From Sphingobacteriia bacterium (lineage in GTDB: Bacteria; Bacteroidota; Bacteroidia; Chitinophagales; Chitinophagaceae), in contig JAFKLS010000017.1 of assembly GCA_017304675.1 (NCBI GenBank), positions 372,001-436,000 of the forward strand: a stretch of DNA of 64,000 nt, given 5' to 3'. Made by a program: the position numbers and the translations under genes. Numbering within the stretch: the first letter of the stretch is position 1; each line of letters starts with the position of its first letter. The notes beneath the pieces were generated by a model. The model saw nothing but the letters and a program-made list of their open reading frames with translations, ran no database searches and was not told the DNA's origin. Shown here in pieces: positions 43,981 to 52,333 of the stretch.

Positions 43981-45816
43981 TTATCTGCCAAACATTCTGT
44001 CTAAATAATCTTCTTTAAACTCCAGAAAAGTAGGATTGCCCGTTGGTGTTATATTGGGAGTTGTACATTTAAACAGCTCCTCAATCAAATGTTTCATTTC
44101 TTCCCCAGTTAAGGCCTGCCCGGCTTTAATGGCCTGTTGCCTTGCCATACAGCGTACCAGTTTTTCTCTACGTGAAAATTTTACATCGCTGCTGAAATGT
44201 TTGTATTGTTCTAATAATAATTCAAGCGAATGTTTTTCGTTGCCTTGGGCAATATCGGCCGGCGTTCCCTGTACCACAAAGCTATTATTGCCAAAGGGCT
44301 CTATTGTATAGCCTATTGTTTGCAAATCGCCCAGCATTTCATTTAATAATACTGCATCAGACGCCGTTGTTTCTAATGTTACAGGGAATAATTTTTTCTG
44401 AGACCCTGCATGCAGCTGATGTGCCAGCCTGCTGTACTTTTCATATTGAATACGTTCGTGTGCCAGTTGCTGGTGTACCAGCAAAAAGCCATTTTGTGTT
44501 GCAGCAATAATGTAAGTGTTATGTAATTGAAGGAAAGAATTCAGAAGATAGGAGTTTGCATTCAGAATATTTTTTTCATAACTGAAAGTAGTTTCTACTA
44601 GCTCCTCTCTTCTATCTTCCGTCTTCTCTGTTTCAAAAAAACTTTTCCAATCTTTCAGTTCACTTCTGTTATCTTTTTCAATAAAGTGTGCCTGGTTTTT
44701 TTGTGTGAAGGTTTTATACAAATTTGAACCCGAAACTGTTTCCTTACTTTCCTCTGTAAAAGGTTTGCTTACGGCATCCAGGTTTTGAATTTCCGCATTC
44801 AGCGTAAAATCTAAAGAAGGCGCTACGCTGAACTGGGCCAGTGCATGTTTTACAGCAGCCTGTACAAAAGCATAAATGATCTTTTCATCTTCAAACTTTA
44901 TTTCCTGTTTGGTGGGGTGTACATTAATATCTACCTGCGAAGGGTCTACATCAATAAATAAAACATAACTGGGAAAACTGTCTTTGGCAATCATTCCATC
45001 AAAAGCTGAATTGATCGCATGATTCAAATACGCACTTTTAATAAAACGATTGTTCACGAACAAATACTGATCGCCTCTTGTTTTCTTTGCTGTTTCAGGC
45101 TTTCCAACAAATCCATAAATATTCAGATAATCGGTTTCTTCTTTTACATTCACCATTTTGGCGTTGTACGATGTACCCAGTATTTGAACCACTCGTTGTT
45201 TTAACGATCCCGCTTCCAGGTGAAAAACCTGTTGGCCATTGGCAGTAAGCGAAAAAAACAGTTCGGGAAAAGCCATGGCCACCCGAATAAATTCATCTAC
45301 AATATGACGCATTTCTGCAGCATTGCTTTTTAAAAAATTCCTTCTTGCCGGAACATTAAAAAACAGGTTCTTCATACTTATGCTGGTGCCGCCAATATAA
45401 GCGCAGGGCTCCTGCTTTATTACGGTACTGTTTTCTATTTCAATATACGTTCCTAACTCATCCTCCTGTTTTTTGGTTTTTACTTCAACCTGTGCAACAG
45501 CTGCAATACTGGCAAGGGCTTCTCCCCTGAAACCCATTGTTTTTATTCTGAACAAATCTTCAATGGCTCTTATTTTACTGGTTGCATGGCGTTCAAATGC
45601 CATACGGGCATCCGTTTCACTCATTCCTTTTCCGTTATCTATCACTTGTATCAAACTTTTTCCGGCATCGGAAACAATCAGTTGAATTTCGGTTGCTTCT
45701 GCATCTACGGCATTCTCCAGCAATTCTTTTACAGCACTGGCAGGCCTTTGAATCACTTCACCTGCAGCAATCTGGTTAGCTATATTATCGGGTAATAATT
45801 GTATAATATCGGGCAC
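43981..45816 (-). CDS. mutL: DNA mismatch repair protein MutL
   Basis: 611 aa, GTG start. The GHKL ATPase N-terminus has NIANQIAAGEVIQRPASAVKELLENAVDA, DNGKGM, TMGFRGEALASI and the NVHPTKQE motif. A variable linker follows, then the C-terminal dimerisation domain. The final segment has MARQQAIKAGQALTGEEMKHLI and CTTPNITPTGNPTFLEF; the DQHAxxER-type endonuclease motif reads VHQQLAHERIQYE, with the usual Asp replaced. Two heptanucleotide arrays fall in the linker (residues ~397-405 and ~416-427). Confidence 0.95.
   Translation of the reverse strand: MPDIIQLLPDNIANQIAAGEVIQRPASAVKELLENAVDAEATEIQLIVSDAGKSLIQVIDNGKGMSETDARMAFERHATSKIRAIEDLFRIKTMGFRGEALASIAAVAQVEVKTKKQEDELGTYIEIENSTVIKQEPCAYIGGTSISMKNLFFNVPARRNFLKSNAAEMRHIVDEFIRVAMAFPELFFSLTANGQQVFHLEAGSLKQRVVQILGTSYNAKMVNVKEETDYLNIYGFVGKPETAKKTRGDQYLFVNNRFIKSAYLNHAINSAFDGMIAKDSFPSYVLFIDVDPSQVDINVHPTKQEIKFEDEKIIYAFVQAAVKHALAQFSVAPSLDFTLNAEIQNLDAVSKPFTEESKETVSGSNLYKTFTQKNQAHFIEKDNRSELKDWKSFFETEKTEDRREELVETTFSYEKNILNANSYLLNSFLQLHNTYIIAATQNGFLLVHQQLAHERIQYEKYSRLAHQLHAGSQKKLFPVTLETTASDAVLLNEMLGDLQTIGYTIEPFGNNSFVVQGTPADIAQGNEKHSLELLLEQYKHFSSDVKFSRREKLVRCMARQQAIKAGQALTGEEMKHLIEELFKCTTPNITPTGNPTFLEFKEDYLDRMFGR
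44536..44570. repeat. Degenerate heptanucleotide array in mutL (first)
   Basis: Five 7-mers: agaattc, agaagat, aggagtt, tgcattc, agaatat. Positions 2 and 4 are nearly constant; the weakest of the arrays called here. Confidence 0.5.
44602..44629. repeat. Heptanucleotide array in mutL (second)
   Basis: Four 7-mers: ctcctct, cttctat, cttccgt, cttctct. On the coding strand it gives the charged linker TEDRREELVE. Confidence 0.7.
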
Positions 45817-45876
45817 ACGTTCTCTTTTAATGAAGCTGTAAAAATAGTGGTTTCATCAGTGCAGATGAACAACACT

Positions 45877-45884
45877 TATCTTTG
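45877..45884 (+). promoter_or_regulatory. -7 element just before obg
   Basis: TAtcTTTG matches the Bacteroidota -7 consensus. With the usual spacing, transcription would begin within a base or two of the ATG at 45891, suggesting a leaderless mRNA. No good TTG at -33. Confidence 0.45.
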
Positions 45885-45890
45885 CACCGA

Positions 45891-46892
45891 ATGGAGAAGA
45901 ATAATTTTATTGATTATATCAGGATTTTTTGCAGAAGCGGGCACGGCGGTGCCGGCGTAAAACATTTCAGAAGAGATAAACTAACCTCTAAAGGCGGCCC
46001 AGATGGCGGTGATGGCGGAAGAGGCGGCCACATTATTTTGAGAGGCAATTCCCAATTATGGACTCTATTGCATTTACGCTATTTTAAAAATGTATTGGCA
46101 CAGAATGGTGAAAGTGGTGCTAAACAAAATAAAACCGGTAAAGACGGCGAAGATATTATCATTGAAGTGCCTTTAGGAACCATTGCCCGCAGCGAAGAAA
46201 CCGGCGAGATTGAAGCAGAAATATTGGAAAATGGCCAGGAAGTTATTTGGATGAAAGGCGGCCGCGGAGGTTTGGGCAACCAGCATTTTGCCACTCCAAC
46301 CAACCAGGTTCCCGAATATTGTCAACCAGGTGAAGAAGGTGTAGAGGGATGGAAACAATTAGAATTAAAAGTGCTGGCCGATGTGGGTTTGGTGGGTTTT
46401 CCCAATGCAGGAAAATCAACTTTATTAAGCGTTATTACAGCCGCTAAACCCAAAATTGCCAACTATGCTTTTACCACATTAACACCGCAGCTTGGCATGG
46501 TAGAATACAGAGACGGCAAAAGTTTTTGTATTGCCGATCTTCCGGGCATTATTGAGGGTGCGGCAGAAGGGAAAGGGTTAGGTCATAGATTTTTACGGCA
46601 CATTGAAAGAAACAGTTGTTTATTGTTCTTAATACCTGCAGATAGTGAAAATCACAAAAAAGAATTTGAGATTTTATTGAATGAATTGAAGGAGTATAAT
46701 GAAGAAATGTTGCAGAAAGATTTCATCATTGCCATCAGTAAAAGCGATATGCTGGATGATGAATTGAAAAAAGAAATAGAAAAAGAAATCCCAAAAAATA
46801 TTCCGCATATTTTTATTTCGTCTGTTACCAATACCGGACTAACGGAGTTGAAAGATTTATTGTGGCTAACATTAAATAAACATACTTCTTAA
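45891..46892 (+). CDS. obg: GTPase Obg (ribosome assembly)
   Basis: 333 aa from ATG 45891 (MEKNNFIDY); an in-frame TTG three codons earlier is less likely. Gly-rich Obg fold ([16 protein letters not shown]) followed by the G domain: [12 protein letters not shown] (P-loop), [16 protein letters not shown] (switch II), SKSD. Acts in 50S ribosomal subunit maturation. No C-terminal OCT domain, as usual in Bacteroidota. Divergent from mutL. Confidence 0.96.
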   Translation: MEKNNFIDYIRIFCRSGHGGAGVKHFRRDKLTSKGGPDGGDGGRGGHIILRGNSQLWTLLHLRYFKNVLAQNGESGAKQNKTGKDGEDIIIEVPLGTIARSEETGEIEAEILENGQEVIWMKGGRGGLGNQHFATPTNQVPEYCQPGEEGVEGWKQLELKVLADVGLVGFPNAGKSTLLSVITAAKPKIANYAFTTLTPQLGMVEYRDGKSFCIADLPGIIEGAAEGKGLGHRFLRHIERNSCLLFLIPADSENHKKEFEILLNELKEYNEEMLQKDFIIAISKSDMLDDELKKEIEKEIPKNIPHIFISSVTNTGLTELKDLLWLTLNKHTS

Positions 46893-46933
46893 GGCAATGC
46901 ACGATCGTTAGCAGTTATTCTCCTTAATTAAAA

Positions 46934-46962
46934 TTGTACCTTGAGCGGCGTACCAATATTTG
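46934..46962 (+). promoter_or_regulatory. Putative promoter of the SulP gene
   Basis: TTG at 46934-46936, 18-nt spacer, then AAtaTTTG at 46955-46962, one mismatch from TAnnTTTG. Gives a leader of about 35 nt before the ATG at 47002. Confidence 0.5.
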
Positions 46963-47001
46963 TTAGTAGCTGTGAGAAGAACATTTAAGTATTACAGGAT
47001 T

Positions 47002-48522
47002 ATGTGGCTGCGCCATGACCTGGCAGCTGGTCTCTCTGTTTTCCTGGTAGCACTTCCGCTTTGTTTGGGCATTGCATTGGCATCAGGCGCACCATTGTAT
47101 GCAGGATTATTATCCGGTATTATTGGCGGTATTGTTGTAGCAACCATCAGCAGAGCAACATTGGCGGTATCTGGCCCGGCTGCGGGCTTAACAACATTGG
47201 TAGCTGCTTCCATCGTTAGTTTAGGAGATTACAGGATTTTTCTTTTAACCATTATTGTTGCAGGATTATTTCAAATTGTTTTAGGATTATTAAAATTGGG
47301 TGTTGTTGCCAGTTATTTTCCATCAGCAGTTATTAAAGGAATGTTGGCTGCTATTGGGGTGATCTTAATTTCAAAACAAATTCCATTGGCTCTGGGTTAT
47401 GAGCATCCAGATTTCTGGACCAGCGGGTTTTTAGAATTGTTTTCTTCCAAACATATTTTAGGCAACATCAAAGAATTTAGCGAACAAATTACAGCAGGTG
47501 CTGTTCTTATTTCTTTCATATCGTTACTCACCATTGTTCTATTACAACAACCTAAATTCAAAAAAATAATATCGCTGCCTTCTTCTCTTATTGTTGTTGT
47601 ATTAGGAGTTGTATTACAATTTTTGTTTTCAAAAACAAACTCATCATTTGCTTTAAAAACATCTCAGTTGGTGAATATTCCGTCTAACATTTTTGCTAAT
47701 ATTCGTTTTCCTGATTTTTCACAATTATTTACAAATGCAGAAATATGGAAAGATGGAATCATCATCGGGGCATTGGCAACATTAGAAACTTTATTGTGTA
47801 TTGAAGCAATAGATAAATTAGACAGGCATAACAGGATCACACCCATCAACAGAGAATTACTGGCACAGGGTATTGGAAATATAACCTGCGGCCTGCTTGG
47901 CGCTATTCCGCTTACAGCGGTTGTTGTACGAGGTTCTGCCAATATAGATGCAGGTGCAAAAACAAAAATGTCTGCCATCACGCATGGCATATTTTTATTG
48001 CTATCTGTTTTATTAATACCGTTCCTGCTGAATTTAATTCCATATGCATCGTTAGCAACCATTTTATTGGTAACTGGCTATAATTTAACCAAGCCCAAAC
48101 TTTTTAAAAACATGTGGAGTTTGGGTTGGAAGCAGTTTCTTCCGTTCATTATTACCATCATTATTATTTTAGTAACAGACTTGTTAATCGGTGTAAGTAT
48201 CGGGTTATTGCTTTCTATTTATTTCATCATCCAGAATAATTTTAAAACGGAATATAAAATTTCTAAAACCCAACACCAGGGAATAGAAGCAGAACTTATA
48301 AAATTAAACAGCAATGTAACTTTTTTAAATAAAGTGAAATTGAAAAAAGCATTAGACCTCGTTCCGGAATACAGTGTTTTAACGATTGATGGAAGCGACT
48401 GTTTTTTTATTGATTATGACATATTGGAAATCATCAGCGAATTTGAAAACAAAGCCCACGATCGACATATTGAATTACATTTAAAGGGAATAGAAAAAGT
48501 GAATGTTACTGCAATTCACTAA
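47002..48522 (+). CDS. SulP-family anion transporter
   Basis: 506 aa from ATG 47002 (MWLRHDLAAGLSVFLVALP); the upstream TTG start is unlikely because it overlaps the promoter. About 12 transmembrane helices with the family opening ALPLCLGIALASGAPLYAGL and STAS domain at ~430-506 (VLTIDGSDCFFIDYDILEII). Substrate may be sulfate or bicarbonate; there is no carbonic anhydrase next door to favour the latter. Single-gene unit. Confidence 0.9.
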   Translation: MWLRHDLAAGLSVFLVALPLCLGIALASGAPLYAGLLSGIIGGIVVATISRATLAVSGPAAGLTTLVAASIVSLGDYRIFLLTIIVAGLFQIVLGLLKLGVVASYFPSAVIKGMLAAIGVILISKQIPLALGYEHPDFWTSGFLELFSSKHILGNIKEFSEQITAGAVLISFISLLTIVLLQQPKFKKIISLPSSLIVVVLGVVLQFLFSKTNSSFALKTSQLVNIPSNIFANIRFPDFSQLFTNAEIWKDGIIIGALATLETLLCIEAIDKLDRHNRITPINRELLAQGIGNITCGLLGAIPLTAVVVRGSANIDAGAKTKMSAITHGIFLLLSVLLIPFLLNLIPYASLATILLVTGYNLTKPKLFKNMWSLGWKQFLPFIITIIIILVTDLLIGVSIGLLLSIYFIIQNNFKTEYKISKTQHQGIEAELIKLNSNVTFLNKVKLKKALDLVPEYSVLTIDGSDCFFIDYDILEIISEFENKAHDRHIELHLKGIEKVNVTAIH

Positions 48523-48570
48523 AAACCTCCTTCTTCTTTAAAACATGCAAGCGTTTGCGTAAAATTTACA

Positions 48571-48599
48571 TTGCAGCAAGGTTACCTTTTGTATGTTTG
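48571..48599 (+). promoter_or_regulatory. Bacteroidota-type promoter of the small exported protein
   Basis: TTG at 48571-48573, 18-nt spacer, TAtgTTTG at 48592-48599: a full match to the consensus. The start would be near 48605, leaving a leader of about 140 nt. Confidence 0.7.
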
Positions 48600-48650
48600 T
48601 AGTATTAAATGATAACAGGCCTGAAATAATATCTCCACTTTTGCCTGCCC

Positions 48651-48671
48651 TTTGAAATTTCACTTTTGCTT
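48651..48671. repeat. Short heptanucleotide array in the leader of the small exported protein
   Basis: Three 7-mers: tttgaaa, tttcact, tttgctt, close to the words in the pyrD array at 17279. Short, so moderate support. Confidence 0.45.
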
Positions 48672-48745
48672 TGCTGTAGATAAGTTCTTTAAGAAGTTAA
48701 ATGATTGATTGCATATGAATATTGTTAAACGTTAAATTAAGAAAA

Positions 48746-49180
48746 ATGAAAAAACAATCAATTAACACCATTACAAAAAGATTATTTGCCGGAGTGATAG
48801 CTGCCATTTTGTTTTTTACTGTTGCACCTAATGCAACAAAAGCCAATGCTGTAAAAGATTCTACAGTATTTAGCGAGAACAACACAAAAGGCAACATTGA
48901 ATATGTAGGAAGTTCTAATGAGAACTATTACTTCCGCGTAAAGTTTCAAAACGCTGATGCGGAGCCTGTTCAAATTTTAGTAGTAGATGAAAATGGCGAG
49001 TACATTAATCGTTTTGTTACTAAAGACAAACAGTATAATAAGTTCTTCGTTTTACCGAAAGATTCAGACATTAATAAAGTAATGTTCATTATCAAATCTA
49101 ACGCTATCAACGTTAAGCAAAGTTTTGTAGTTGAGTTTACAACAAATACTATTGCAGATGTAGTTGCAAGTAAAAATTAA
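48746..49180 (+). CDS. Small exported protein of unknown function
   Basis: 144 aa from ATG 48746 (MKKQSINTITKRL). A signal peptide of about 34 residues ends near KANA; the mature part of ~110 residues is beta-rich (YYFRVKFQNADAEPVQILVVDENGE-like, FVVEFTTNT) with no Cys. The two-strand pattern of a short Ig-like or C2-like sandwich is possible. A strong promoter, long leader and strong terminator suggest high expression as a single gene. I do not recognise the family. Confidence 0.75.
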   Translation: MKKQSINTITKRLFAGVIAAILFFTVAPNATKANAVKDSTVFSENNTKGNIEYVGSSNENYYFRVKFQNADAEPVQILVVDENGEYINRFVTKDKQYNKFFVLPKDSDINKVMFIIKSNAINVKQSFVVEFTTNTIADVVASKN

Positions 49181-49191
49181 GAATTGATTTA

Positions 49192-49230
49192 ATTAAAAGT
49201 TCTGTGATATCGTATCACAGAACTTTTAAT
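49192..49230. terminator. Strong bidirectional terminator
   Basis: Perfect 18-bp stem (49192-49209 with 49213-49230) with a 3-nt loop, ending both the small exported protein gene and the convergent fabH. Confidence 0.92.
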
Positions 49231-49239
49231 CTTATACCC

Positions 49240-50289
49240 TTACCATTTTAACAAAGCACCGGCCCATGTAAACCCGCTGCCGAATGCAGCGAGGCATACA
49301 AGATCGCCTTGTTTTATTTTGCCGTCCTGCCATGCTTCGCACAGGGCAATTGGGATAGAAGCTGCAGTTGTGTTCCCGTATTTTTGAATGTTGTTATATA
49401 CCTGCTGATCGGTTAATCCTAATTTCTGCTGCACAAACTGCGCAATGCGCAAATTAGCCTGATGCGGAATAAGCATGTTGAGATCTGATGGCTGATAACC
49501 ATTCTGCTGCAATGCTTCCATAATTACTTCAGGAAATTTAACAACTGCTTTTTTAAATACAGACGGGCCATCCATAAACGGGAAGTTTTGTGCATGATCA
49601 ATCATAGAATGGCTCATAAACATTTCACCTATTGTTGCATCATCAAAAAAGGCATAATTTTTATCTGCCCAATGATTAGCATGTGTACCCGGGTTATACA
49701 TTGCCAATATTTCCGCGCTTTCACCATCGCTATGCAGGTGTGTACTGAGTATACCCCTGTTTTCATTAGCAGAGGGTTGTAATACCACAGCACCGGCGCC
49801 ATCACCAAAAATCACACTAACATTCCTTCCTCTTGTAGAGAAATCTAAACCAAATGAATGTTTTTCCGCCCCTACCACTAAAATGTTTTTATACATTCCT
49901 GTTTTAATGAATTGGTCGGCCACGCTTAATGCATACACAAAGCCGCTGCATTGATTGCGTACATCCAATGCACCAATCTCTTTCATTTTTAAAGCTCTTT
50001 GTAACAATACGCCACAGCCGGGAAAATAATAATCTGGAGATAAGGTTGCAAATACAATAAAATCTATGTCTTGAGGGGTAATGCCAGCTCTTTCTATAGC
50101 AATTTTTGCGGCTTCAACACCCATAGTAGTAGTGGTTTCTTCTGTTCTGTGCGCAAACCTCCTTTCTTTTATACCGGTTCTTTCTTGTATCCACTCATCA
50201 CTTGTGTCCATATACTTAATCAAATCATTGTTCGTTACAATGTTTTCAGGCACATACATACCAATGCCTGCAATAATACTTCGAAGCAT
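49240..50289 (-). CDS. fabH: 3-oxoacyl-ACP synthase III (FabH)
   Basis: 349 aa from ATG 50289 (MLRSIIAGIGMYVPENIV). Catalytic Cys in VRNQCSGFVYAL, His in LIPHQANLRI and Asn in YGNTTAASIP, the FabH triad. Starts fatty-acid elongation by condensing acyl-CoA with malonyl-ACP. It sits at the end of a leftward run behind a hydrolase gene, not in a fab cluster, so it may be an accessory paralogue for a specialised acyl chain; other fab genes are not visible. Confidence 0.92.
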   Translation of the reverse strand: MLRSIIAGIGMYVPENIVTNNDLIKYMDTSDEWIQERTGIKERRFAHRTEETTTTMGVEAAKIAIERAGITPQDIDFIVFATLSPDYYFPGCGVLLQRALKMKEIGALDVRNQCSGFVYALSVADQFIKTGMYKNILVVGAEKHSFGLDFSTRGRNVSVIFGDGAGAVVLQPSANENRGILSTHLHSDGESAEILAMYNPGTHANHWADKNYAFFDDATIGEMFMSHSMIDHAQNFPFMDGPSVFKKAVVKFPEVIMEALQQNGYQPSDLNMLIPHQANLRIAQFVQQKLGLTDQQVYNNIQKYGNTTAASIPIALCEAWQDGKIKQGDLVCLAAFGSGFTWAGALLKW

Positions 50290-50334
50290 AGCAAATCGTT
50301 TTAATGAGCACATGAAGATAAGTGAAAAAAACTC

Positions 50335-51345
50335 TTACGGCCTGTTAGCTACCGGCTTTAGCCCGATTACTTCCCGCAAAAATTTTTCTGTTTCCTGTTG
50401 AGGCGTAACAATGTCTTTTGATTGAATAGGAGAAGCGATTACATGGTTGCCGGCGTTAGGAACGGGTATCATTCTTTTTTCATCTATACTTGTTCCAAGA
50501 TTATTGAACATGGTTTTCATTGCACTCACCTTTACCACATTATCCTGGTGTTGGTCGTCTTTATAATAATATAATACCAGTGCCGGTTGTTGCACAGCTT
50601 TAAAAGTTGTATTCAGCATTGTAGTTTCCAGCAATTCTTCTAAAGCAACAGCCCCTTCCAATCTGTATTTAGTGTTCCAGTATTGTTGGTATAGAGGGAT
50701 GTCTTTTTTTATGATATTGTATTTTGAACCTTTTACCAGTCTTGCTATTTGTAAACCCCATGGATCGTTTAGTAACCAGGCATTGGGATCGTTAATGGCA
50801 ATATTGGGTGAATACAAAATAAGTGCCGCTACTTTATCCGGAAAATCGGCAGCTAATTTCAATGCAAGAGAAGCACCTGTAGATGTTCCCATTAAAATAA
50901 CTTTTTCTCCTAATTGTTCACCAATTGCCAAAGCTTGTTTGGCACTTTCGTAATATGTTTCGGCAGTTAAATGCAACATGGCATCAGATGTATCTATACC
51001 ATGTTCTGCCAAACGCGAAAGAAATAAATTGCAGTTAAACTCTTTGGCAATATTCCTGTGAACGGGGTTACCTTCCTCCTGCGAGGCAGAAAATCCATGC
51101 AAATAAACAATGGCATATTCCGTTTTTTCTTTCAGTGAATCATTAGCCCAAATTATCCTTGCCTGGTTATCCGGTTTTATTTTGTGCAAGGCTTCCAGTC
51201 CTGCAACCTGTTTTTCCAGTTCAGAAGCATTGCTGCTGAAAATGGGTATTTCTTTTGTGTACCGGGTAGTTCCGGGATGAGGCCCCAATAAATAAACAAT
51301 AAGCAAAACTGTTACAAATGCCAATATCCTTTTAAACCATTTCAT
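50335..51345 (-). CDS. Membrane-anchored alpha/beta hydrolase
   Basis: 336 aa. N-terminal transmembrane segment (ILAFVTVLLIVYLLG), so probably facing the periplasm. Serine-hydrolase elbow GTSTG (VILMGTSTGASLAL), oxyanion region AIVYLHGFSASQEEG, and a C-terminal His in NAGNHVIASP. An esterase or lipase-like enzyme with unknown substrate. 36 nt behind the FGE-fold gene and 45 nt before fabH, so probably cotranscribed. Confidence 0.85.
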   Translation of the reverse strand: MKWFKRILAFVTVLLIVYLLGPHPGTTRYTKEIPIFSSNASELEKQVAGLEALHKIKPDNQARIIWANDSLKEKTEYAIVYLHGFSASQEEGNPVHRNIAKEFNCNLFLSRLAEHGIDTSDAMLHLTAETYYESAKQALAIGEQLGEKVILMGTSTGASLALKLAADFPDKVAALILYSPNIAINDPNAWLLNDPWGLQIARLVKGSKYNIIKKDIPLYQQYWNTKYRLEGAVALEELLETTMLNTTFKAVQQPALVLYYYKDDQHQDNVVKVSAMKTMFNNLGTSIDEKRMIPVPNAGNHVIASPIQSKDIVTPQQETEKFLREVIGLKPVANRP

Positions 51346-51381
51346 AATAGTATTCTCTTTATTATTTTAACAACAATGTAA

Positions 51382-52299
51382 TTATTGATCTACTTCAAAA
51401 CCTTGTGTTTTCTTTTTAGAACGATCTTTTTTTGATTCTGTTTTTGCAGGCTTTTCGTTCTTAAGAGCATCTTTATCCGGCTTTATACCAAAACCACTAT
51501 TGGTGGTACAGATACATCTAAATCCCAAATAGCGGTTAGGTGTATTGTACCCAGATCTTTCTCTTATTTTACAGTATTCTAAAGGCAATTCGTAAAAGCC
51601 CCCTTTTGCAAGCCCTTTTTCCGATACCATTTCTGCAACATTCCCAATAATATTATAAATACCATATCCGTTTGCCTTACCATAATCTATGCTTACAGGT
51701 AATGGTTGAATGGTGTTATGTATAGAATCTAAATCGGCATATACACAATTAAACATTTTCAAAGAATCTTCTTTGGTTAAAATTTTGGTTTCCATACTTC
51801 CGTAAGGATATCTTGCAGTATCTAACTTTCCAGCTGCTGCCAGCTCCCATTCACCTTCTGTTGGTAACCTGTATGTTACTTTCCTGAAAGAAAAGTTGCC
51901 CGGATTTTTATCAATCATTTCATTCACACGATCTGTTCTCCATTCACAAAATGCTACCGCCTGCTCATAACTAATACCTACTGCCGGAAAATTACCAAAC
52001 TGTGAGGCTACATGATAGTTATATATAAACCGGTCCCTGTCAATTTTCAGCGAATACCAAACAGTACTGTCGGGTGCCATTTTATTAAAACTGGCGGTAT
52101 CGTCTTCAACACCCAGCAACCATCCGTGAGTAAATTCGCGCCACATGGCATTGCTTATTTCAAATTTATCTATATACAATCCTTCTCTCAGCATTACCGT
52201 ACCCGGAGGTACCGTAACCTTTGAAGTAATGATATTTTTTTTGGTCGTGATAAAAGAAAAAAGACTAACTGCTAACAGAAGCAGGAGAAAATTTTTCAT
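51382..52299 (-). CDS. FGE/sulfatase-modifying-factor-fold protein, exported
   Basis: 305 aa from ATG 52299; an ATG three codons earlier is possible. Signal peptide (FLLLLLAVSLFSF), then the FGE fold: YIDKFEISNAMWREF, YEQAVAFCEWRTDRVN, RLPTEGEWELAAAG, NIIGNVAEMVSEKGLAKGG and RYLGFRC. In true formylglycine-generating enzymes two Cys five residues apart bind copper; here the first appears to be Leu (LPLEYC), so catalysis is doubtful. Its look is closer to structural GldJ/GldK-type relatives. A charged Lys-rich tail ends the protein. Confidence 0.85.
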   Translation of the reverse strand: MKNFLLLLLAVSLFSFITTKKNIITSKVTVPPGTVMLREGLYIDKFEISNAMWREFTHGWLLGVEDDTASFNKMAPDSTVWYSLKIDRDRFIYNYHVASQFGNFPAVGISYEQAVAFCEWRTDRVNEMIDKNPGNFSFRKVTYRLPTEGEWELAAAGKLDTARYPYGSMETKILTKEDSLKMFNCVYADLDSIHNTIQPLPVSIDYGKANGYGIYNIIGNVAEMVSEKGLAKGGFYELPLEYCKIRERSGYNTPNRYLGFRCICTTNSGFGIKPDKDALKNEKPAKTESKKDRSKKKTQGFEVDQ

Positions 52300-52333
52300 A
52301 TTAGTCATGCTTAATAAAATGTTTACAGAGGGT

